Part shown: positions 1 through 5,381 of the stretch, one piece after another
Layout: the number at the start of each line of letters is the position of its first letter
Numbering within the stretch: the stretch's first letter is position 1
Assembly: GCA_946221975.1 (NCBI GenBank)
Contig: CAMIGT010000129.1
Coordinates: forward strand, 1-5,381
Source of the DNA: an uncultured Blastococcus sp.
GTDB taxonomy: Bacteria > Actinomycetota > Actinomycetes > Mycobacteriales > Antricoccaceae
Length of the DNA: 5,381 nucleotides
Direction of reading: 5' to 3'
Position numbers and translations under genes: made by a program
Notes under the pieces: model-generated
The model's database searches: none
Told to the model about the DNA's origin: nothing
The model's input: only the letters and a program-made list of their open reading frames with translations

Positions 1-115
1 GCACGCGGGTCTTACCCGAGCCAGCGCCAGCCGCGACGACCAGCGGGGTGTCGCCGTGCTCGACGGCGCGGCGCTGCTGCTCGGTCAGCCCGGCCGGGCT
101 CTGTCCTTCGATCAT
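1..115 (-). CDS. UvrD/PcrA-family ATP-dependent DNA helicase, N-terminal fragment
   Basis: Only the first 38 codons are present; the gene continues past the left edge. It reads from ATG at 115-113 and begins MIEGQSPAGLTEQQRRAVEH. The Q-motif glutamines of superfamily 1 helicases are at residues 13-14 (LTEQQRRAV). The Walker A ATP-binding loop AGAGSGKT is at residues 29-36, preceded by the hydrophobic strand PLVVA. This arrangement is typical of UvrD, PcrA and Rep 3'-5' helicases, which unwind DNA in repair and replication restart; RecB-like and AdnAB-type nuclease-helicases share it. The frame stays open upstream, but no other ATG, GTG or TTG was found between the ATG and the end of the preceding gene, so this start is favoured even though I see no strong ribosome binding site. 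It lies 50 bases downstream of the crotonase gene on the same strand and may be co-transcribed with it. The subfamily cannot be decided from 38 residues. Confidence 0.85.
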   Translation of the reverse strand, partial: MIEGQSPAGLTEQQRRAVEHGDTPLVVAAGAGSGKTRV

Positions 116-165
116 CTGTTCGATAGTAGAGGGTGGTGCGGCGTACTCGGCGCTAGGCGGCCGGG

Positions 166-933
166 CTAGATGTCGGTGAAGGATCCGCCGCGGCCGGCGC
201 CGCCGGCAAACCGGGCCGCACCCGACAGCCCATCGGCGGCGAGCGAATCCAAACCAATCGAAAACTCGCGGCGCATCGCCGTTGTCTCGTCCTCACCCCA
301 CTGCGCGCGAGCCGAACGCCGGTCGCCACGCATGCAGACCTCAGGCATACGCGCGATCTCGGCCGCCAACGACTCGGCCGCGGCGCGGGCCCGGCCGGGA
401 GGTACGACGCGGTTGGCCAGGCCCATCGCCAGCGCCTCCGCAGCGTCGACGGGGCGGCCGGTGAGGATCAGGTCCATCGCGCGGCTGTGGCCGATCAGCC
501 GCGGCAGTCGCACCGTCCCGCCGTCGACGAGCGGCACGCCCCAGCGCCGGCAGAAGACGCCGAACGTCGCGTCCTCGGCCGCGACGCGCAGGTCGCACCA
601 GGCCGCGAGCTCCAGCCCACCGGCGACGGCGTACCCCTCGATCGCCGCGATCACCGGTTCGTCGAGGTCGAGGCGGGTCGGGCCCATCGGACCGTCGCCG
701 TCGACCGACATCCGGTTGGCGGCGTCGGTGCCGACTGCCTTGAGGTTGGCGCCCGCGCAAAACGACGGGCCGGCGCCGAAGAGTACGGCGACCTGGGCGT
801 CGGAGGATTTGAACTCACGAAACGCTGCGGCGAGCTCGGCGGCCATCGGCCCGTCGACCGCGTTGTGGCGTTCCGGCCGGTTCATGATGACCGTCGTAAC
901 GGTGCCGTCGCTTTCGACCAGTACGTCGCTCAT
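166..933 (-). CDS. Enoyl-CoA hydratase/isomerase (crotonase) family protein with an altered second catalytic position
   Basis: A 255-residue protein, the usual length for a single-domain crotonase. These soluble enzymes bind acyl-CoA thioesters and stabilise an enolate in an oxyanion hole. The N-terminal strand and NRPERHNAV (residues 18-26) are typical. The first oxyanion-hole segment is SFCAGANLK (57-65) and the second is AVAGGLELA (102-110), where G105 and E108 match G141 and E144 of rat mitochondrial enoyl-CoA hydratase. The residue matching the second catalytic acid, E164, is C128 within FGVFCRRWG (124-132). A standard syn-hydratase mechanism is therefore doubtful, and the real activity (isomerase, hydrolase, decarboxylase or other) is open. 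The frame is open 68 codons further upstream, but I chose ATG at 933-931 because crotonase homology starts there and GAGG lies six bases before it. No signal peptide is visible. It is read divergently from the glycosyltransferase operon and shows no functional link to it. Confidence 0.9.
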   Translation of the reverse strand: MSDVLVESDGTVTTVIMNRPERHNAVDGPMAAELAAAFREFKSSDAQVAVLFGAGPSFCAGANLKAVGTDAANRMSVDGDGPMGPTRLDLDEPVIAAIEGYAVAGGLELAAWCDLRVAAEDATFGVFCRRWGVPLVDGGTVRLPRLIGHSRAMDLILTGRPVDAAEALAMGLANRVVPPGRARAAAESLAAEIARMPEVCMRGDRRSARAQWGEDETTAMRREFSIGLDSLAADGLSGAARFAGGAGRGGSFTDI

Positions 934-939
934 ATCGCG

Positions 940-943
940 CCTC
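940..943 (-). promoter_or_regulatory. Ribosome binding site of the crotonase gene
   Basis: GAGG on the minus strand sits six bases before ATG 933-931. It supports this internal start over the ATG at 1137, which would add 68 residues with no crotonase character and would overlap the start of the divergent dehydrogenase gene. Confidence 0.55.
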
Positions 944-963
944 GCCACGTGACTGTCAGGACC

Positions 964-998
964 ACCCTGCCAAACCCCGCGCAGGGTAGGCCGCGGGG
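964..998. repeat. Two interleaved inverted repeats
   Basis: ACCCTGC (964-970) pairs perfectly with GCAGGGT (981-987), leaving a 10-base loop. CCCCGC (975-980), which lies in that loop, pairs perfectly with GCGGGG (993-998). The stems interleave, so as RNA they could form an H-type pseudoknot or two alternative hairpins; as DNA they could be a protein-binding site. In GC-rich sequence, short stems like these also arise by chance. Confidence 0.3.
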
Positions 999-1130
999 CA
1001 TGAAGTTTCGATATCCGTTGCCTAACTCTCGTGTCGTGTTCGCCAGCGGGTCTCCCGGCGTCTGTGTCATGGTCACCGGCGGCTGCCCGCGTCGCCTGCA
1101 CCATCACGCTCGACCGAAGAGGGAGCGCAC

Positions 1131-2501
1131 ATGGCACGGCAGGTTTCCGTTGTAGGTCTCGGGTATCTCGGTCTGGTGCACGCGGTGTGCCTCGCCCATC
1201 ACGGTCATCGGGTGCTCGCGCTCGACGTCGACGAGCGGCGCGTCGCGGGTCTGCGCGCCGGCGTACTCCCGTTCTTCGAACCCGGCCTCGACGAGCTTTT
1301 CCAGACAGCGCAGGCCAACCGGCTGCTGCACTTCACCACCGATCCCGCCGATCTCGCACCTGCCGAGGTGCATTTCGTCTGCGTGGGCACCCCGCAGAGC
1401 GCCGACGGACGGCACACCGACACGTCGTACGTCGAACGCGCGATCGACGCCCTCGCGCCACATCTGGCCGACCACGCGCTCGTCGTCGGCAAGTCCACGG
1501 TCCCGGTCGGCACGGCAAGCGCGCTCGCCTCCCGGCTGCGCGCTCACACCGGCCGCGAGGTGCGACTTGCCTGGTCGCCGGAGTTCGTGCGCCAGGGCCG
1601 CTGCGTGCGCGACACGCTGCACCCGGATCGCATCGTCTACGGCGTCGGCGGAACTCGCGCGCACGACGATATCGCGGTCCTGGATGAGATCTTCGCCCCG
1701 CAGTACGCCGCGGAAACGCAGCGCGTCGTGCTGGACTATGCCACCGCCGAGCTGGTCAAGGTCGCCGCCAACGCCTACCTCGCCACCAAGATCTCCTTCA
1801 TCAACGCAGTCGCCGAGCTGTGCGAGGCGTCCGGCGCCGACACGCTCGCCCTTGCCGACGCGATCGGTCTCGATGCCCGCATCGGCCGCGACTTCCTCAG
1901 CCCTGGGCTGGGTTTCGGCGGTGGCTGTCTGCCCAAGGACCTCGGCGGTTTCACCGCGCGCGCCGAGCAGTACGGCGCCGAGCGCACCGCCGCGCTCATG
2001 CGTGAGGTCGACGCGGTCAACGACAAGGCGCGCACCAACGTCGTCGAGCTCGCCCTCGACCTGTGCGACGGCGATCTGCTCGGCAAACAGGTCACGGTGC
2101 TCGGGGCGGCGTTCAAGCCGGACACCGATGACGTCCGCGAGTCACCGGCGCTCGATGTCGCCTCGATCTGCCGTGCGCTGGGCGCACGCGTGGTCGTGCA
2201 CGACCCGATCGCCCTCGACAACGCGCGCAATGCGCACCCAGAAATCAACTATGTCAGCGATGTCATCGAAGCCTGCACGCACGCGGACGTCGTACTGCAC
2301 CTCACCGAATGGCCGCAGTATGCCGAGCTCGACCCACGTGAGATCGCGGCAGTCGTCGCGCGTCCCTGCATCGTCGACGGACGACATGGGCTCGACCCAG
2401 ACCGATGGAGCGCCGCCGGGTGGCGCTATCGAGCGTTTGGCCGGCCACTTGCCGCGACCGCGATCGACCCGGGGCAGATCCTTGGACAGGAGGCGCTGTG
2501 A
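1131..2501 (+). CDS. udgA: UDP-glucose 6-dehydrogenase (UdgA-like)
   Basis: A full-length, 456-residue cytoplasmic enzyme of the UDP-glucose/GDP-mannose dehydrogenase family. It should oxidise UDP-glucose to UDP-glucuronic acid with two NAD+. The N-terminal Rossmann domain has VVGLGYLG (7-14) and the acidic strand end LDVD (31-34). The PFFEPGLDEL segment (47-56) and GKSTVPVGT (120-128) are family hallmarks. SPEFVRQG (149-156) followed by DTLHPDRIVYG (161-171) fits UDP-glucose rather than GDP-mannose dehydrogenases. The central helix has the conserved lysine K210 in AELVKVAANAYLATK. The catalytic cysteine is C266 in GFGGGCLPKD (261-270). The C-terminal domain has FKPDTDDVRESPALD (329-343, approximately). 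From memory, it strongly resembles Mycobacterium tuberculosis UdgA (Rv0322) along its whole length, plus a short C-terminal tail. The start at 1131 has AGAGGGAG just upstream and places the Rossmann motif at the usual position. It is the first gene of a four-gene operon, and its stop overlaps the next start by four bases. Confidence 0.93.
   Translation: MARQVSVVGLGYLGLVHAVCLAHHGHRVLALDVDERRVAGLRAGVLPFFEPGLDELFQTAQANRLLHFTTDPADLAPAEVHFVCVGTPQSADGRHTDTSYVERAIDALAPHLADHALVVGKSTVPVGTASALASRLRAHTGREVRLAWSPEFVRQGRCVRDTLHPDRIVYGVGGTRAHDDIAVLDEIFAPQYAAETQRVVLDYATAELVKVAANAYLATKISFINAVAELCEASGADTLALADAIGLDARIGRDFLSPGLGFGGGCLPKDLGGFTARAEQYGAERTAALMREVDAVNDKARTNVVELALDLCDGDLLGKQVTVLGAAFKPDTDDVRESPALDVASICRALGARVVVHDPIALDNARNAHPEINYVSDVIEACTHADVVLHLTEWPQYAELDPREIAAVVARPCIVDGRHGLDPDRWSAAGWRYRAFGRPLAATAIDPGQILGQEAL
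2488..2493 (+). promoter_or_regulatory. Ribosome binding site deciding the GTG start of the MgtA-like gene
   Basis: A perfect AGGAGG lies inside the last codons of the dehydrogenase gene, four bases before GTG 2498-2500. It sets the start of the next gene at this GTG rather than at the in-frame ATG at 2405, and it implies translational coupling. Confidence 0.8.
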
Positions 2502-3595
2502 AGATCCTGGTGATCACCGAGTCCTGGCCGCCGGCCGTCAACGGCGTCGCCACGTCGAGCGTCCGAGTGGTGCGCGAGCTCACCGACGCGGGGCACGAGA
2601 CACGAGTGATCGCGCCGGTGCCCGAGACAGCTGATGAGCAGGTATACGAGGCAAAGTGGATGCGGGTCGGCCCGACCCAGGAGTACACGGTCGGGCGCCT
2701 GGGGGCCTCGGCCATCGAGATGATGCGTGACTGGCGACCTGACCTGGTGCACATCGCCTCGCCCCTCTCGGTCGGATTCAGTGGCCTGCGCGCCGCGCAA
2801 CGCCTCGCGATCCCGACCGTCGCCGCCTACATGACCGACTTCCGGGCGTTCTCGGCCCAGACCTTGCGGCGGGTGCCCGGCCACGCCCGGGTCGCGAACC
2901 TCTTCGCGCGCACGCAGCGGATGCTGCACTCGATGGCGACGATCAACGTCGCGTGCTCGCGGTACGCGCTCGATACCTTGCGAGAGTGGCAATCTCCGGC
3001 GCCGCGCGAGTGGGTGCGCGCCATCGACACGGCACGGTTTGCGCCGTGGCGGCGCGCTGAGCGCGTCGCGGAGGCAACCCCGCGCGACCTCATCCGCATC
3101 GGTTACGCCGGACGTCTTGCTCCGGAGAAGGAGCTCCCGATGCTGGCCGCGCTGCGTGACCTCCCCGACACCAGACTGACGATTATCGGCGACGGACCGA
3201 GCCGATCCAAGCTCGAAGGTCTCATGCCGGAGGCGACCTTCACCGGCAAGCTGCACGGGGACGAGTACGCCGAGGCGGTCAGCTCGCTGGACATCTTCGT
3301 GCACCCCGGGCGCGGCGAGACCCTCAGCCAGGTGGTGCTCGAAGCGCTGTCATCCGGCGTACCGTGCGTCGTACCCGATGCCGGATCGGGCTCCACCGAG
3401 CTTGTGCGGCCCGGGATCTCCGGCGCCCACTTCGTCGGGGGATCCCAGCAGTCGCTGCGATCCGCGGTCGAACGCCTTATCGCCGAACCTCGCAAGGATC
3501 CCTCCGAGATCTCCGCGACGGTCGCGCACCGCACGTGGCAGACCAGCATGAACTCGCTGCTCAGCTCGTACGACGAGGCGCTTCATGGCGCCTAG
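2498..3595 (+). CDS. mgtA: GT4 glycosyltransferase, MgtA-like GDP-mannose-dependent alpha-mannosyltransferase
   Basis: A 365-residue GT-B-fold retaining glycosyltransferase of family GT4. The GTG start is chosen because AGGAGG precedes it, it overlaps the dehydrogenase stop as GTGA, and the protein then opens with the expected strand MKILVITESWPPAVNGVA; an upstream in-frame ATG would add 31 unrelated residues. The N-terminal acceptor domain includes HIASPLSVGFSGL (85-97) and the YMTDFRAF segment (111-118). The donor domain has YAGRLAPEK (203-211), with the phosphate-contacting R206 and K211, then IIGDGP (229-234), and the EX7E motif E274-E282 in GETLSQVVLEA. The layout matches mycobacterial and corynebacterial MgtA (Rv0557), including WxRxxDxxRFAP before the linker; the usual glycine of GVD/GID is an alanine here (AID, 175-177). 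MgtA mannosylates glucuronosyl-diacylglycerol at the inner face of the membrane, which fits the UDP-glucuronate-making gene just upstream. Related enzymes such as PimB/PimC or a sugar-specific variant cannot be excluded. No signal peptide or membrane segment is visible. Confidence 0.85.
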   Translation: MKILVITESWPPAVNGVATSSVRVVRELTDAGHETRVIAPVPETADEQVYEAKWMRVGPTQEYTVGRLGASAIEMMRDWRPDLVHIASPLSVGFSGLRAAQRLAIPTVAAYMTDFRAFSAQTLRRVPGHARVANLFARTQRMLHSMATINVACSRYALDTLREWQSPAPREWVRAIDTARFAPWRRAERVAEATPRDLIRIGYAGRLAPEKELPMLAALRDLPDTRLTIIGDGPSRSKLEGLMPEATFTGKLHGDEYAEAVSSLDIFVHPGRGETLSQVVLEALSSGVPCVVPDAGSGSTELVRPGISGAHFVGGSQQSLRSAVERLIAEPRKDPSEISATVAHRTWQTSMNSLLSSYDEALHGA

Positions 3596-4658
3596 GCTGC
3601 GGGTGGTGCGGATCGCGAACTTCGTCGCTCCGACGAGCGGCGGCATCCGCAGCGTCATCCGCCGTCTCTCTGCCGCGGCGGTCGACAGTGGCGTCGAATC
3701 CCATGTCGTGGCGCCCGGTCCGGATCCGGGAATCGCCGCTATGCCGGGGATGTACGTGCACGCTCTCCCCGGGGTGCGGCTGCATCCCCGCCAGCCGTAC
3801 CGACTGATCCTGCAACGGTCCGCCGTACGCCGAGTGCTCGACGAGGTGCGTCCGGACATCATCGAGATCCATGACCAGCTTTCGCTCGCCTGGCTCGGTG
3901 CCGAGGCGCAGCGCCGCGGCGTACCCTCCATCCTGATCGCGCACGAGCGGCTCGACGAGCTCGCCCGCTTCTGGTCGCGGTTCGAACCCGCCGGGTCCGC
4001 GGCGCAACGCTGGATCGCCCGGATCGCAGGCAATGTCACGCAGGTGGTCGCTCCGAGTGAGTTCGCGGCGCGCCCCTACCGTGTCGCGGGCGTGCCGGTG
4101 ACCGTCGTGCCCTGGGGAGTCGATCACCAGACCTTCCGGCCGGGACCGCCGCAGGCCGACCCGCAACGGTTACGGATCGTGCACTGCGGCCGGTTGTCGG
4201 CGGAGAAGGATCCACTGCTCAGTGCCCGGGCAACAGATGACCTGCGCCGCAGGGGGATTGCCGCATCTGTGACGGTGATCGGAAGCGGGCCGGTCGCATC
4301 GCAGTTCGCCGAGTTCGATCCCGAGGTGGTGTCGATGACGGGGTTCGTCGGCGGTCCCGACGTGCTCGCCGAGCGGTTGCGCACCGCCGACGTCTTCTTT
4401 GCGCCCGGCCCGTTCGAGACGTTCGGAGTGAGCGCGCTCGAGGCAATGGCGTGCGGACTTCCCGTGGTGTGCAGGGAATCTGGCTCGATCTCCGAGATCC
4501 CGGCCACGACCCCTGCCGCCGGAACTCCCGAGGCGTTTGCCGACGCGGCGCTCGCGCTGTGGTCCGACGGTGACGCCCGCCGCCGCGCAAGCGAGAGCGC
4601 GGCCGACTACACCTGGCCGAAGGCCGCAGCCGCGATGGAGAGGGTCTACGCCGCATGA
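3585..4658 (+). CDS. GT4-type glycosyltransferase, acceptor and donor unknown
   Basis: A 357-residue GT-B glycosyltransferase distinct from the preceding one. The acceptor domain begins with the strand LRVVRIANF and the glycine loop APTSGGI (15-21), typical of GT4 enzymes. It also has the EIHDQ turn (94-98) and APSEFAARPY (156-165). The donor domain opens after VVPWGVDHQTF (174-184). It has CGRLSAEKDP (201-210), with R203 and K208 as likely phosphate contacts, VIGSGP (231-236), and the EX7E motif E278-E286 in FETFGVSALEA, followed by the GLPVV and SGSISEI donor-binding elements. All key residues are present, so it should be active. The start ATG overlaps the previous gene by 11 bases and has GAGG six bases upstream. 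The donor sugar cannot be read from the sequence. Its place beside a UDP-glucuronate-producing enzyme makes glucuronosyl transfer a reasonable guess, with a second mannosyl or glucosyl transfer as the alternative. It appears cytoplasmic or peripherally membrane-bound. Confidence 0.9.
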   Translation: MAPRLRVVRIANFVAPTSGGIRSVIRRLSAAAVDSGVESHVVAPGPDPGIAAMPGMYVHALPGVRLHPRQPYRLILQRSAVRRVLDEVRPDIIEIHDQLSLAWLGAEAQRRGVPSILIAHERLDELARFWSRFEPAGSAAQRWIARIAGNVTQVVAPSEFAARPYRVAGVPVTVVPWGVDHQTFRPGPPQADPQRLRIVHCGRLSAEKDPLLSARATDDLRRRGIAASVTVIGSGPVASQFAEFDPEVVSMTGFVGGPDVLAERLRTADVFFAPGPFETFGVSALEAMACGLPVVCRESGSISEIPATTPAAGTPEAFADAALALWSDGDARRRASESAADYTWPKAAAAMERVYAA

Positions 4659-5381
4659 GCCTGCGCATTCACGTCATCGGGGACTCGCTCAACGCCGGGA
4701 TTGCCGACGTGGCAAGCAATCGCAAGCTGCGCGCCTGGCCGTCGCTGCTCGCGGCGATGCTCGACAGATCGGGTCGGCCGGCGCGCGTCGTCGCCGATCA
4801 CGCCGTCAGCGGGGCGCCGAGCCCCGAGGTGCTGGCGAAACAGTTCGGCCGGCTTGATCTGCTGCCCGGTGATCTGGTGTGCCTCTGGGCAGGCGCCAAC
4901 GACGTACTCCGGCCGAGGTGCACGTTTGCGCAGACCGTCGGCGCGATGGAGGCGATGTTCGAGGACATCGATCGCGCTGGCGCCGTACCGCTGACCATGC
5001 AGCTGCCGCGAATCTCCCACATGCTCCCCGGGCCAGCGCGGCTGATGCGGCGGTGGGACGACTACGGCTTCGCGGTCAACGATCTCGTCGCGCGGCTGAC
5101 TGCGCGCGGCGGCGGGGTACACCTGCCGTGGCAGCCACATCAGGCACTCGCCGGACCCGACGGCACGCACCTGTCGGCGTACGGGCATGAGGTGTACGCC
5201 GCGCGCTACGCGAGCGCGCTCGCGCCGCGGCTCGGGATCACAGCGCCGTCCGCCCTGGCCGCGCCACTTGTCGTGACCACCGCGGGCCAGCGGCGCCGGT
5301 GGTATCTGCGCCACGGCATCGTGTGGGTGATGCGGCGCCAGTTCGACCCGCCGCGCGAGATTCCCGCCGTACCAGCACGAC
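4655..5381 (+). CDS. SGNH/GDSL-family hydrolase, 3' end beyond window
   Basis: An open frame of at least 242 codons runs off the right edge. The ATG overlaps the preceding stop as ATGA, with GGAGAGGG about ten bases upstream. All four SGNH blocks are visible: IGDSLNAG (8-15) with nucleophile S11; AVSGA (50-54) with G53; WAGANDVL (78-85) with N83; and DGTHLSAYGHEVY (169-181) with the D169/H172 pair. Such enzymes hydrolyse or transfer acyl esters. The protein starts directly at the first catalytic strand with no signal peptide, so it is probably cytoplasmic. After the catalytic His there are at least 70 more residues, including a basic, aromatic segment QRRRWYLRHGIVWVMRRQF (212-230) that might touch the membrane. 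As the last visible gene of a dehydrogenase-glycosyltransferase operon, it may deacylate or acylate a sugar or lipid intermediate. The substrate cannot be deduced, and further operon genes may follow. Confidence 0.88.
   Translation, partial: MSLRIHVIGDSLNAGIADVASNRKLRAWPSLLAAMLDRSGRPARVVADHAVSGAPSPEVLAKQFGRLDLLPGDLVCLWAGANDVLRPRCTFAQTVGAMEAMFEDIDRAGAVPLTMQLPRISHMLPGPARLMRRWDDYGFAVNDLVARLTARGGGVHLPWQPHQALAGPDGTHLSAYGHEVYAARYASALAPRLGITAPSALAAPLVVTTAGQRRRWYLRHGIVWVMRRQFDPPREIPAVPAR

Larger units (their letters stand above)
934..1130. other. Divergent intergenic region, probable site of both promoters
   Basis: These 197 bases separate the crotonase gene (minus) from the dehydrogenase operon (plus), so promoters for both should lie here. 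The stretch about 1000-1030 is clearly richer in A and T than its surroundings, as a promoter region might be. I could not pick out a convincing -35/-10 pair on either strand. A palindromic CACGTG lies at 946-951 and two interleaved inverted repeats lie at 964-998. AGAGGGAG at 1118-1125 is a good ribosome binding site for the ATG at 1131. Confidence 0.5.

Noticed and set aside
170..952. Open frame of 260 codons on the plus strand antisense to the crotonase gene
   Set aside because: It is a composition shadow: Ser/Arg/Ala/Pro-rich, with no recognisable motifs, and it covers a well-supported crotonase on the other strand.
1000..1030. AT-richer stretch as a defined -35/-10 promoter for the operon
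   Set aside because: Candidate hexamers such as TAACTC do not match consensus well and lack a suitably spaced -35 partner, so I did not annotate a specific promoter.
1000..1155. Possible 51-codon leader peptide starting at ATG 1000 and overlapping the dehydrogenase start
   Set aside because: No good ribosome binding site precedes it, the first codons lack the third-position G/C bias of real genes here, and the sequence has no attenuator-like codon run.
1567..2634. 355-codon frame within the dehydrogenase gene
   Set aside because: It is an Arg/Ser/Pro-rich out-of-frame shadow of a dehydrogenase whose motifs are all in the other frame.
2426..3304. 292-codon minus-strand frame opposite the MgtA-like gene
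   Set aside because: It is Arg/Gly/His-rich with no domain character; the plus strand holds a complete GT4 enzyme.
4646..5314. 222-codon minus-strand frame at the right end
   Set aside because: The plus strand in the same place encodes an SGNH hydrolase with all four blocks; the minus frame has no recognisable motif.

Overview
The window is GC-rich with strong G/C bias at third codon positions and many long antisense open frames. Its proteins resemble those of mycobacteria and related Actinomycetota. It therefore looks like chromosomal DNA of a high-GC actinobacterium; I cannot name the genus from this sequence.

Layout. The left end (about 1-933) is read on the minus strand. It holds a complete crotonase-superfamily gene (166-933) followed, 50 bases downstream in the same direction, by the first 38 codons of a UvrD/PcrA-type DNA helicase that runs off the left edge (115 to 1). 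A 197-base intergenic region (934-1130) separates this pair from a divergent block of four plus-strand genes. These are a UDP-glucose 6-dehydrogenase of the mycobacterial UdgA type (1131-2501), an MgtA-like GT4 mannosyltransferase (2498-3595), a second GT4 glycosyltransferase (3585-4658) and an SGNH/GDSL hydrolase (4655 to the right edge, incomplete).

How the genes work together. The four plus-strand genes overlap by 4, 11 and 4 bases, and each downstream gene has a Shine-Dalgarno-like sequence inside the end of the gene before it. They are almost certainly one translationally coupled operon. The first gene should supply UDP-glucuronic acid and the second resembles GDP-mannose-dependent mannosyltransferases. 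In Corynebacterium and Mycobacterium, MgtA adds mannose to glucuronosyl-diacylglycerol. The simplest hypothesis is a glucuronic-acid/mannose glycolipid or glycan pathway: the second GT4 enzyme could transfer the glucuronic acid, and the SGNH enzyme could remove or move an acyl group. The first two roles follow from family knowledge; the combined pathway is inference.

I see no RNA genes, mobile elements, CRISPR arrays or convincing terminators. No stretch over 300 bases lacks a gene.
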